NCBI RefSeq assembly: GCF_902150065.1
Contig: NC_043990.1
Span: 24,788,199-24,852,198, forward strand
From: Myripristis murdjan
Taxonomy: Eukaryota > Chordata > Actinopteri > Holocentriformes > Holocentridae
Length of the DNA: 64,000 bases
Reading direction: 5' to 3'
Position numbers and translations under genes: made by a program. Below the pieces are notes generated by a model that made no database searches, was not told the DNA's origin, and saw only the letters and a list, made by a program, of their open reading frames with translations. How positions within the stretch are numbered: the stretch's first letter is position 1; every line of letters begins with the position of its first letter. Below, in pieces: positions 24,901-35,551 of this stretch.

Positions 24901-25068
24901 TGTGTGTGGCTCTGGCTGCAGCCCATGTGCTCATTGGTTTATAATCCCGGCGTCTTTCAGCCGGGCGGTGCGGCCGCTGTGATTGGTCGACAGCAGCTGA
25001 GCACAAGTTCCCTGGCCGGTACTCCGAGGCACCGGTGGGCAACGACCAGTGTGGATAATTGGTGTAAA
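24901..25068 (+). promoter_or_regulatory. hdac1: hdac1 core promoter, paired CCAAT boxes
   Basis: A GC-rich, TATA-poor stretch ends at the hdac1 ATG. Two inverted CCAAT boxes (ATTGG at 24,933-24,937 and 24,982-24,986) lie 49 bases apart, and a third ATTGG is at about 25,059. Paired CCAAT boxes bound by NF-Y are common in growth-regulated gene promoters; NF-Y use here is inferred. The start codon context is AAAATGG (A at -3, G at +4). Confidence 0.55.
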
Positions 25069-28000
25069 ATGGCGCTGTCTCAAGGAACAAAGAAGAAAGT
25101 TTGCTATTATTATGACGGTAAATATACCACTTGCGAGCTTCAATTTCCCAGAATGTTGTTGAGGTCTTAAAGGCGGGGACGTTTTTTTCTGGAAAATTAC
25201 ATTTATCCCTTGCACAAAGATGTGCCGAGCGACTAGCTAGCTAGCAAGTGTAAACGAGCTAACGTTAGCTTGCTCGTCCGGCAACGAGCCCGTGCCGCTT
25301 GCTAATGTTAGCCGTTAGCTTGATGTGTAGCACTGTGTTAACCGGTGTTCATCTTGCATATTGGTTAATGAGTGGGTAAAAACACTCATGCAGCCGATTC
25401 AGATATTTGACATGACTTTGGATTGTGATGCAGCTGATTGGACCATTTTGGGTGTAATTAGCTCCACATTTAGCCGACCGCCCTGGCGCTCACGATACTG
25501 TCCCCCTTAACTCGCTAACAACTTCCGAGAAGTGGTGATTAAATCTGAGGCGGTCTGTGCTATTTTTCGGCAAAAGTTGCACATGCAGATGAATATAGTT
25601 TCATTAAAAGTGTGTCTAAGCACCTTGGCTGAAATTCCCCATATGCATGCACGCGCTCATCATTAGTTGTACAATCCACGGTAACGTGATATGTGAAGTG
25701 ATACGTTTCCCCAGGCATCCTCATGTCATTTTGCATACCGTCTGTTATGCAGCTAGTAAACTTAACGCCAAACTCAATTAACAAGGCTGCCTGTTTACTG
25801 CTTTGTTTATGGCAAAAGCATATCCGTGATAGAGGCTCAAGATCTCCATCGACTCATTTCCGTGTTGGTAGATAATGTCACACAGGCCTGTATGATGCCT
25901 TAAACTGCACTACTTCTGGTTCATGTTGATCGCTTGCTATAGCCCCCCACTGTGTCTTGATGGTAAATCATTCTTGGGATAACAGGTGAAGTAGATACAT
26001 CATTGACATCTCATTGATGTAAGTGCAGCTTGATGGATTGGAAGTATGCCAAAATTGTGGCTTCAAACCATGTGAAAAAAAGACCTTAAGTCTTGTTTTA
26101 TCAGGTAATTAAACTTTGCAGATGAGTAGGGTGACCACAAATTGCCAGATTTTTAGTGAGTTTCTCCTAAAGTTGTGCTCTTATGAGAGAATCAGTCACA
26201 TCAAGGTTCGTTTTTTCCCATATTTGCCAGGGTAAAACTCAACCTGTTCTGCTTTTTTTTGTCACCCAAGGTGATGTGGGGAACTACTACTATGGCCAGG
26301 GCCATCCTATGAAGCCCCACAGGATCCGCATGACACACAACCTCCTTCTCAACTATGGACTGTACAGGAAAATGGAGATCTATGTGAGTTATACCACCCC
26401 AGCAGTGTTAGAGTGCCAAATGCATGTCTATTCTGTTCAACTGTACTTTCTGTGTGAAGTCAAAGAGTTAATTGTATGATAAAATCTTAAAAGCAGAATC
26501 TACAATATTCCTACTCCCATCGCTGTGGATGGTTAATTAATCTGTAGGAAGGAAGAACACTTAGAAAGTGATTGAAAGGGAAATTTACTATGTGATCATA
26601 GAATGTTTGAGCTTTTGTATCCAAATAAACTAATTAGTATAATAATGCTGAAAGCTCTTTAACATCAAGAGCATCTATATTCCCCAGAGCATCCTTCATA
26701 CTTTCACAGTGACACACAATTAATTATCTGTGAAGCGACTCCAGAGATGTCACATAATATCACAGGTTAAAGCCAAAAACAGCTCCTCCAGAATTAACAA
26801 TACTACACAAGAAATTGATGCCTGGTGGAACAGATGAAACATTTTGTGGGTTCACATCATTAGCAGCTGCAGAATTCACATTTTGAAGGCTCAGGATGGG
26901 GACTTGGCTTAGGTCAAGTACATTTTTGGAGTAATTTACTCTATGATATAATAATGTAACTGGTTATCCTGCAGACATAAGTGGTATTCCCCTTTAAAAC
27001 ATAGACTGCATTATACACGATTCCAGACTTAACCAATCCAGGAAAGTAGGAAAAATATGCAAGCTGTGTTTTAAGGTGGATTTTCACCTTCAGATTGGAC
27101 AAGCACAGTGCAGGTTAATGAAGTGTGAAGCCTTTGTTAATCTTCCAATTACCTCTGTGTCCGTCTCCAGAGACCACACAAGGCCAATGGAGAAGAGATG
27201 ACCAAGTACCACAGTGATGACTACATCAAGTTCCTGAGGTCCATCCGACCGGACAACATGTCTGAGTACAGCAAACAGATGCAGAGATGTGAGCATCGGC
27301 TTTTCTCTCAGTGACCACTAGACTGCTCTGTTGTCACTGTCCGGTTATGTTAAATCTCTTTGTCTGTGCTTTTTCTCACAGTCAATGTTGGAGAGGACTG
27401 TCCCGTGTTCGATGGCCTGTTTGAGTTTTGTCAGCTGTCAACAGGTGGCTCTGTCGGTAAGTTATTTCAGTCTTATCTCCCATTGTCCTTCTCTTCATCC
27501 AGGAGGTCATATTATCTAGTCATTTTTCAAGAACACCATGCTGACCTAAACTGTTAGATGTCTAAATATTTTTGAAACCTGACAAAGACAAATCAGAAAG
27601 ATGCTATTTGGCCATCCTTGCAACTTAAATTTGATTTGAAAAGAAGTAAAAAGCCTGCGGTAAGAGGCATTTTTCATGTTGACCTTAAAATTAATGTTCA
27701 GATGAAAAAAAGCTATGCAAACCTTTTATTTTCACTTAAGAGCCATCATTCATTTCACCATTCAAAAGTCTGGAGAGCAAAATTATTTAATAGCTCGTTC
27801 ATTTTGTATTGCAAAGACAGCTGCAACCCTCTTTATGTCTACCTAAATCTAAAGTTTCTAGTGCCGACAGAGGAATTCACATTAACCCAATTCTGACTGG
27901 TAACTGTCTGTTTCAGTGTTGACACTAAGATTTTGCAAATCACTTTTTTCTTGCAAATTAGGGATAGGTATGCCTCTGGTTATACCTCTGACATTTACAC

Positions 28001-31000
28001 CTTATAATAATATTGTATAAGTTAAATTATGTAGACCCTGTGGGCATCTGAAAATAAAACCTCTTCCTGTGACATAAGTCGTTTAGGCAAAAATTACTTT
28101 TAGTTTCACTATTGGAAATCATGCAAATTTGGTGCAAATACCCCCTGATCTAGACCACCAGGTACATTCGCTGGTCACTGGTCAAGTTTATGGTTGTCAG
28201 CATTTAATTTGAGCAGGCCAGCAGCTGATGTTAATGTTTTTAATGGGCAGAGCAGGAAAAGACGATGGTTGACTCATTTAGTTCTCTATACCTTATATTT
28301 TTTGTGTTCAATGTTGGGTTCTTTGAAGTTACAGTTGGAAAGTAAATTCAGCAGTAGGTTTCTCCATGCCAAAATAAAGCCACTGTTTTACACACTTAAT
28401 CATGTACAGTCATAATTATTACAAGCCCAAGTCAAACACAAGGAATGATGTGTGGGCCCGAACTCTCTTCACAATACATTTATAGTGACCTAAATGTAAT
28501 AAGAGGGGGGGGGGGGAAATTAGCCGTCCCCACACTAGTTAGTAGCGTAGCATAACGTAGTACTGGAACTACACAGTGACGAGGTGTGAACACCAGTACA
28601 GCTGAAATTAGTCACAAATTGTAGCACTTGGGCTTAAATCTTCCTCATCTCCCTCAAGGCTCACCAAAAAGAGGTTTCAATTGCTTTACAAGTAATCATG
28701 AGCCCATAGTTTTGTTTTGCGATCCTCTGAATCTGCAGAAAGTGTTGGCATAATGCAAATCATTGTGTTTATTTGACAGCAGATATATACAGTTTTGGGA
28801 AAGGCTTATATTTTTTTGCTTTTAGAACAGTGCTATGCAAATAAATTTCTTCTCTCACTGGGCTCTTTCTTCATACTGCGTGCAAATGTGGAGCCAGTAA
28901 CCTCATTTGGATGAACAAACAAAAGCTTGTGAAGCAAACAGTGTGTTGACTGACTGTGTTTGTCCCGTCCTATAGCGGGGGCGGTGAAGCTAAACAAGCA
29001 GCAGACAGACATCGCCATCAACTGGGCCGGCGGACTCCATCATGCAAAGAAGTCCGAGGCCTCTGGCTTCTGCTACGTCAACGATATCGTCCTGGCCATC
29101 CTCGAGTTGCTCAAGTAAGCCGACTGATTTCGTCTCTCTGCATTTAACGTTTACCTCTCACCATTCTGTCAGGGTTTCAATTTCCTTTGGCCAGTGTCTC
29201 TGAATGACAAAGTGTGGAATGCTGTATATGTCATTTCCTTGTAAAAGTTACAACTTTTACTTCCACGATTGGGTGAAGTCCACTTCTGTCAAGTTTCTGA
29301 GTGGTGTATACCCTGCTGGATTTGTTGTTTATTTGGTTTTGATTGTGTCTTGTGTCCAGATTTTATCCAGATTTATTTAGCAAGTCTGGACAGCAAAACA
29401 AAACAAACAAACAAACAAAAAAAAACCCCTGTGTGTTTTGTTTTTTGTTTTTTTGTTTGTATTGTGATTTTTGCAAACCACTTTAAATGTGTTTTTTCCA
29501 AATCATCAAATTACATCTGGAGGTGGACATAAGATTTGAAAGTGTCTGTTAAATCATTCGCAATGTGACACACAACAACGTCAGTTCTAAGTGACAGAAG
29601 TGCATGACAGTGGCTGCTGTTACCATGGATACATTAATTAATCTCAGCCTCCTGCGTCGCTGACTTTGCCCAGTGTGACGTGCACAGCGACTTGACAGCG
29701 CGATTTTTCAGAGGGTGACATGATGGATCTCCATTTCTCATGCCTCCATGTTAATGAACCGTGTCTGCAGTATGCACAAACTGACGCCTACGTTGTTACC
29801 ACAGCAACCCGTGCACATATGTTGCTGATGTTGGGACACACAAACCTGATCTGATCACTTGTGAATAACAGTGTGGACATTCTGTCTTAAATATCTGATT
29901 TGAGAAACAAATCTGATTTCCCTTTTTGTTGTCTGCAGCGCAGAAATTTGTCTCCAGAAACTTTCAAGACACTTTCATCTGTTTTTTTTTTGTTTGTTTG
30001 TTTGTTTTATTTAATGGAGTAGTGCTTCTAAATAATGAATTATTTGTTGGCAAATGGCTGCTGGAGAGTAATAACTTCACAAGCAGCAGACAAAATTTAT
30101 CAGCACTTGGTCGATGTGATAAACTACTCGTCTTTTTTTCTAGGTACCACCAGAGGGTGTTGTACATTGACATTGACATCCACCATGGAGATGGAGTGGA
30201 AGAGGCTTTCTACACCACAGACAGGGTCATGACTGTCTCTTTCCACAAGTATGGAGAGTACTTCCCTGGCACTGGAGACCTGAGGGTTAGTTACTTTTGT
30301 ATTCATGCCCCTGTTTTCCCACTGAAGAGTTGGGTGGATGTGTTTTGTGTAAATGAATATGACATAAACGACATATCCAATGTGTGCAGGACATTGGAGC
30401 AGGAAAGGGCAAGTACTATGCAGTGAACTACCCTCTTAGGGATGGCATTGACGATGAGTCATATGAAGCGATCTTCAAACCTGTAAGTGTCTTTATCACT
30501 ATTTTGATGTTACTTGACTTCTTTGTGTCAAACAAAGCGCTGTCTAATTAACATCAGCACTGCCTTTCCCTGAATAAGGCTTCTCAACAAGTGATTGTGT
30601 CTGTGTTAGATTATGGCTAAAGTGATGGAGATGTACCAGCCGAGCGCTGTGGTGCTCCAGTGCGGAGCTGACTCTCTGTCGGGAGACAGACTGGGCTGCT
30701 TCAACCTCACCATCAAAGGTATGAACTCAGCTCACACTCTTCTTGGCAGTAGTCAAAGCTTTTTTGCAGTATCACAGATTTTAATGAATGGCGAATGGTA
30801 TGTGTTGTCTGTTCCAGGCCACGCCAAGTGTGTTGAGTACATGAAAAGCTTCAACCTTCCCCTGCTAATGCTGGGTGGTGGCGGTTACACCATCCGCAAC
30901 GTGGCCCGCTGCTGGACCTACGAGACAGCCGTTGCCTTGGATTGCTCCATCCCCAACGAGCTGCCTTATAACGATTACTTTGAGTACTTTGGGCCCGACT

Positions 31001-32314
31001 TCAAACTGCACATCAGCCCGTCCAACATGACCAACCAGAACACCAACGAGTACCTAGAGAAGATCAAGCAGCGTCTCTTTGAAAACCTGCGTATGCTGCC
31101 CCACGCCCCAGGTGTCCAGATGCAGGCCATTCCCGAGGATGCCCCCCACCCTGACAGTGGGGACGAGGATGAAGAGGACCCTGACAAACGCATCTCCAGT
31201 AAGAGACATGCGCTGGGTTATTCGCAGGAATAATGAGCATGCAATGTTTCGTTTTAGAAAGGGTCAAAGGATGACATTAAAACAAATTAGACCTTCAAGG
31301 TGTACTATATCATCACAGCATGATGAAACTTAAATGTAGAAGGGGCCAGGCCACAGTAGCATTGACAGAACTCGTATCAGCCCTCCATCTCCTGGACTCT
31401 TGTCTCAACTGCTGGGGTGAATCACGGTCTGCTTTGTGTGTTGCTTTGTGAGCATTTTTCTCAAAGCAACATGGTCTCATTGAATGAGTCATTAAAGTGG
31501 AGACTGTAGTGCTCTTAAAGTTTTCCACGTGGTTGTAGTTAATGCACCGTAGTATGACCATCAAACTCCATTGAGACTCATGCTGATAATATTGGCACTT
31601 TTTCATGTGTACTCATTTTGAATATGACTGGAAAGTCACATCAGCATCAGTTTAGGTTACAGGTTTTCTTAGACAACTCGTACAATTTTGATCAGCTGTA
31701 CAATAAAAATGTAGTGAAACTATTATGGAGTTGGACACCAATTGGCAATTATCAGCTTGTTATATTGGCAAACAGGCATTGATATGTGCTGTGAAAGGGA
31801 TTGTAGTTTGTGCACGTGTGCAGACTGATAATGTGTGTTTTTGTTTTTCAGTCCGGGCCCATGACAAAAGGATAGCCTGTGAGGAGGAGTTTTCTGACTC
31901 CGAGGATGAGGCCGAGGGCCAGGGAGGAGGCCGCAGAAACACAGCCAACCACAAGAAGGCTAAACGAGTGAAGAAGGAGGAGGAGAAGGAAGGAGAGGAA
32001 AAGAAAGGTGAGGCCTCTAGAGGCACACTGGCATATGCAGTGACAAACACACCAACACTGGAATAATTATTCTTGTTTCTTTGCTTCACAGAAGTGAAAG
32101 AAGAGGAGAAAGAGGAAGAGAAGATGGACACGTCAGTGTAAGAGAAACTTAAATTCATAGACTGGTTAAATACGTAGTTTTAGAATATCAAAAGTTAAGA
32201 TTGTCATGTGGAGTGAATAGTTTGCCGTTTTACTGCCCAACATCTCAATTAACAGGCATTGATAAATTATTGAAATTGTGTTTCAGACCAAAAGAAGAAG
32301 TGAAAACAACTTGA
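25069..32314 (+). CDS. hdac1: Histone deacetylase 1 (class I HDAC)
   Basis: Coding exons: 25069-25117, 26271-26383, 27171-27288, 27382-27456, 28976-29114, 30144-30285, 30390-30482, 30610-30718, 30818-31198, 31852-32007, 32092-32137, 32287-32314. Together they give 482 aa, the length of human HDAC1. This is a zinc-dependent lysine deacetylase, the catalytic subunit of the nuclear Sin3, NuRD and CoREST complexes. Visible active-site elements: GGLHHAKK (H140/H141), DIDIHHGDG (zinc ligands D176, H178), D264 in [13 protein letters not shown], and Y303 in GGGGYTIRN. The acidic tail keeps the CK2-type site [10 protein letters not shown] (S421, S423) and a KKAKRVKKE basic run. The short tail and KRVK run favour HDAC1 over HDAC2, although some residues (SVAGAVK, QCGADS, ALDC) are HDAC2-like. 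Synteny with marcksl1 and eif3i supports hdac1. Exon 9 is a large 381-nt exon. Confidence 0.96.
25232..25322. promoter_or_regulatory. hdac1: GTTAGC/GCTAAC palindrome cluster in hdac1 intron 1
   Basis: GCTAACGTTAGC at 25,258-25,269, GCTAATGTTAGC at 25,301-25,312 and a further CGTTAGCT at 25,313-25,320, next to CTAGCTAGCTAGC. It begins about 115 bases into intron 1. The same 12-mers recur at the equivalent place in eif3i and txlna. Function unknown. Confidence 0.6.
29569..29940. repeat. Possible old interspersed repeat in hdac1 intron 5
   Basis: The segment contains GTTACCATGGATAC, GTGACGTGCACAG, GTTGTTACCACAGCAACCC, then AATATCTGATTTGAGAAAC. This texture (short CG-containing words, then ATCTGATTT words) resembles degraded hAT-type fish repeats. 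Ends and duplications are not resolved, so this is a weak call. A (CAAA)n tract lies just before it at about 29,396-29,420. Confidence 0.3.
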
Positions 32315-33353
32315 AGTCTCTAATGGGGGAAAAATGGTTCGACCTTTGTCCAGGAGCCCCTGATTCCTTTATTCTCGTACTGCAGTGATGAAAGGACCGA
32401 CTTATTTTCTACTACAGTTTTAGTATGTCTTCTTACCGACAAACCTGGCTCACATAGTACTTGCATTGGTTTTTGACCTCTGTGGAGCTCCAGGTGGGTG
32501 GCCTTGGCAAACTAGACAGTACAGTGTCAGAAAATTTTGACAATCTACAGGATTTGAACATCAATTTAACATATTTCTGATAGAAAACTTGCTTAGCACC
32601 TCCTCTGCTGTGCTGATGTAGCAAATACCACCCAGCTGAGGCTCAAAGCAGGTAAAAAACATACGCTGTGAATCCCTTTTCATTTGCTATGTGAGCCAGA
32701 TATGCCTAGTGAGAGAAAAACACAAAGTGTTACTGTTGCTATCATGACGTTTCAGATGTAGTGTCCACAAAAAGCAAAATGTTTGTGGGACTCAGCTTAC
32801 AGGGCTCACTCTAAATTCCCTGCAGAAATGTAGTTGGTTTTTAAGTCTAGCGCTCACATGCAAAAAGGCTTTTCTTAGTTTTTAAACAGCTATTTATGAT
32901 ACTGTTAGAATAACCAGCATTTGACAGACTGTTGTTTGGCTTGTTGTGTTAATTTATCAGTAAATGCATGTTTAGAATGTCGTTGCCTTTTGCATGTACA
33001 TATTACACTCTCCTTTTGCCCATGCAGTCCACCACTTCGCAGTCAGTCCCTAATCTCTCTTGACTAAGTTATTTTAAATCATGAGTACACAAACAGTTCC
33101 TTTAGCCTGTCTTCCCATGAATATCTAGTCAGTGGTTCCCCCTTTTTATTTTCTTCTTGCATTGTTTGTATGTTTAGGTATGATTGAGTTTATACTTCTT
33201 CAGAGGTTGATGTTGGGAAGCGAGTGACTTGTTTTAGATATTTTGTACCATTATAAAGGTGGAGTGAGCTAAATAGCCTTCTACCTGTGGTTGTATGGAG
33301 TTCTATCCTTGTGAAATGTGCATTATCATAACTGACTTTGTTATAAAAATAAA
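32315..33353 (+). other. hdac1: hdac1 3' UTR
   Basis: About 1 kb of AU-rich non-coding sequence from the hdac1 stop to the AATAAA at 33,348-33,353. No other gene is seen on either strand. Confidence 0.7.
33348..33353 (+). terminator. hdac1: hdac1 poly(A) signal
   Basis: AATAAA followed by a T/TG-rich stretch (TTGTTTTTGTTGCCTGTT), a good downstream element. Confidence 0.75.
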
Positions 33354-33463
33354 GAAAATCCCTCCAGTTGTTTTTGTTGCCTGTTCTGTTATCCTTTTTA
33401 GACATGTAACATCAATCCAGGGGGCTCACAGATCACACCAGACACAACTTGTGTATATAGTCA

Positions 33464-33469
33464 TTTATT
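33464..33469 (-). terminator. eif3i: eif3i poly(A) signal
   Basis: TTTATT on the plus strand reads AATAAA for the leftward eif3i transcript, about 470 bases after its stop. A GT-rich stretch lies downstream in the sense of transcription. It faces the hdac1 signal only about 110 bases away. Confidence 0.65.
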
Positions 33470-33940
33470 GTTAAGTGGTGGTAAAATGGCTGACAACAGA
33501 AAACTAATTCAAAATTCCATTAATTTGGAGAATCATATTAAATAGTCAGGAATTGGAAAGTGGGGGTGTAAGTCCAGTCTCATTGGCACTGTAGATCCAA
33601 AGGTACAAAATGGAAACCTAAATACCTCTGAGCCCACCAAACAAACTGAAACAAGATGCTATTTTCTAGTGATGTTAGAATGAATGTTATAGCAACTCTT
33701 CATTCTTCATCATCTTGTCATTCAAAAACCTCTGTTTGCACTGATCTACAAGGGCTACACACAGGAGATGAGCAGTCTGTGGAAGCCATCTGCACACTGA
33801 CTTCTGATGAACAGAAGGAGAGGAGGTCAATGCTGACTGTAGATGCACCCTGGTATTCTTTCCTTCCCCGATTTTGTCTTCCAAGTGTGGACTGAGTCAC
33901 TGAGTACAGTGGTGGCTGTGTGGTTGAGGCATGTGGCCAT

Positions 33941-35513
33941 TTATGCTTCCAGCTCAAAGTCAAAGTACTGTGGGTCAAAGTAGTGAATCCTGACGTATCC
34001 ATCCTCTCCTCCACTGCTGTAACTGAACCACAAACACAGGAGACAAACTTCAGTACAGTGGTACACATCAGATCCTTCAGCAGACTAGAGTGCTATAAAT
34101 GTTTTTTTAAGGAAGTGTCTGTGAAGAGTGTGTTCATGCCTTACCTCTTGCCATCAGGATGGAATGCAACACAGTTGATGGGGCCGAAGTGGCCCTTTAC
34201 CCTGCCAAACTCCTCTTCATAGGCAGCATGGAAGAACCTGCACAGCAGGCAGAAGATGAGGGAGGTTAACACTTGAAACCTTTTGCTAGATGTTTATATA
34301 CACTGACGTGATGCTATTCTAAAAGTAGGTTTCTTAATGGATCATCACCACAATCAAGAAAACAAATGTGAAATTTATCAAATAGCTATGCATTTTAACT
34401 GATGTATCGTGTGAGTATGCAGGTTTCAAGTTTCAGTGCTGGACTATAAAAGCAGTTAAAAATAGGAAATTTGGTCCTTGAACTGTGTAGGCCATATTTT
34501 GTCCTGTCTAGCACAGTGGGAGAGTGTGCTGAAATTAGGTTTAAGTGTCAGGATTAGCCAGGTGTGGAAAGGGGGTCATTTTTGTTGAAAATCAACTTCA
34601 GCCACGTTTTGTCTTACCTGGCCTCAAACTTGCCGATCCTGGTGGAGGTAGTGGTGACCTCCATGGCCTCCTGTCCACCTCCCATCACCACCTGGAAGAG
34701 ACACCATGCACAAGTGTCAAAGGTCAGTGATGAGATGCTGATTGCTGCAGGAAGCTCCACCAACAAGTGTCACATTTAAGTCTATGGATCTTAGTACACT
34801 CAGAAATGTGTTTTGTGAGCGGTTCCTTACATGATCCATAATGGGGGAGATGGCAGCAGAGTTGACGGGTCTCTCTGTCTTGAAGGTCTTGATGTGTTCC
34901 AGAGATGTAGAGTCAAACAGCTGAGAGGAAACAAACAGGGAAGACTCTTAGCTCAGCTAACAGTGACTAGTTGCACATACACATAAAAATTACTTTTATT
35001 GTTCAAGGTTATTTCTTGTTCCAGAATGGAGCACTGTTGCACTGTTGACAGGGCAAACTAGCAGCATGTCTTTACAGTATGCTATGGATCAGCCAGTGAG
35101 GCGGGTGACTGTCAACAGTATGGTTCATTCACCACAAACATAGTGTGCTGCCACTTTGTGGGTGGTAAATTCAGAGCCCATGTGTCACACACAGTGCTGT
35201 CTATGCTGCAGTCAAGTGATGTTAGTTCCACAGAGCAATTTACTGGTGGTTCAGTCCAGGGTCTTCTTGTTTGGATTTGAACTGCTTATATTCTGCATGC
35301 TATGGTTTGGTATGGTATGAGTGCAGCAGCATGTCATCCACCGTGTTCAAGAGAGGCTAAACGTTTCTATGATGGTGTCAGAGCGTCGTGCCCCTAGAGA
35401 GCAGACAATTAAGGATTTGTCCTGCTCAGGTGAGAACAGTAATAAAACATGCATTCCTTTGAAAAGTTCAGTGTAACCTGAGATGGTGAATTTTGATGGA
35501 ACATAACTATTCT

Positions 35514-35551
<38 letters not shown>

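Noticed and set aside
30818-31233. hdac1 exon 9 read on past its donor (ending after [10 protein letters not shown])
   Set aside because: The donor at 31,199 and the acceptor at 31,851 restore the family sequence RISIRAHDKR; the extension is intron read-through.
25069-32314. Assignment as hdac2
   Set aside because: Some residues are HDAC2-like, but the 482-residue length, KRVK-type tail and synteny with marcksl1 and eif3i favour hdac1.
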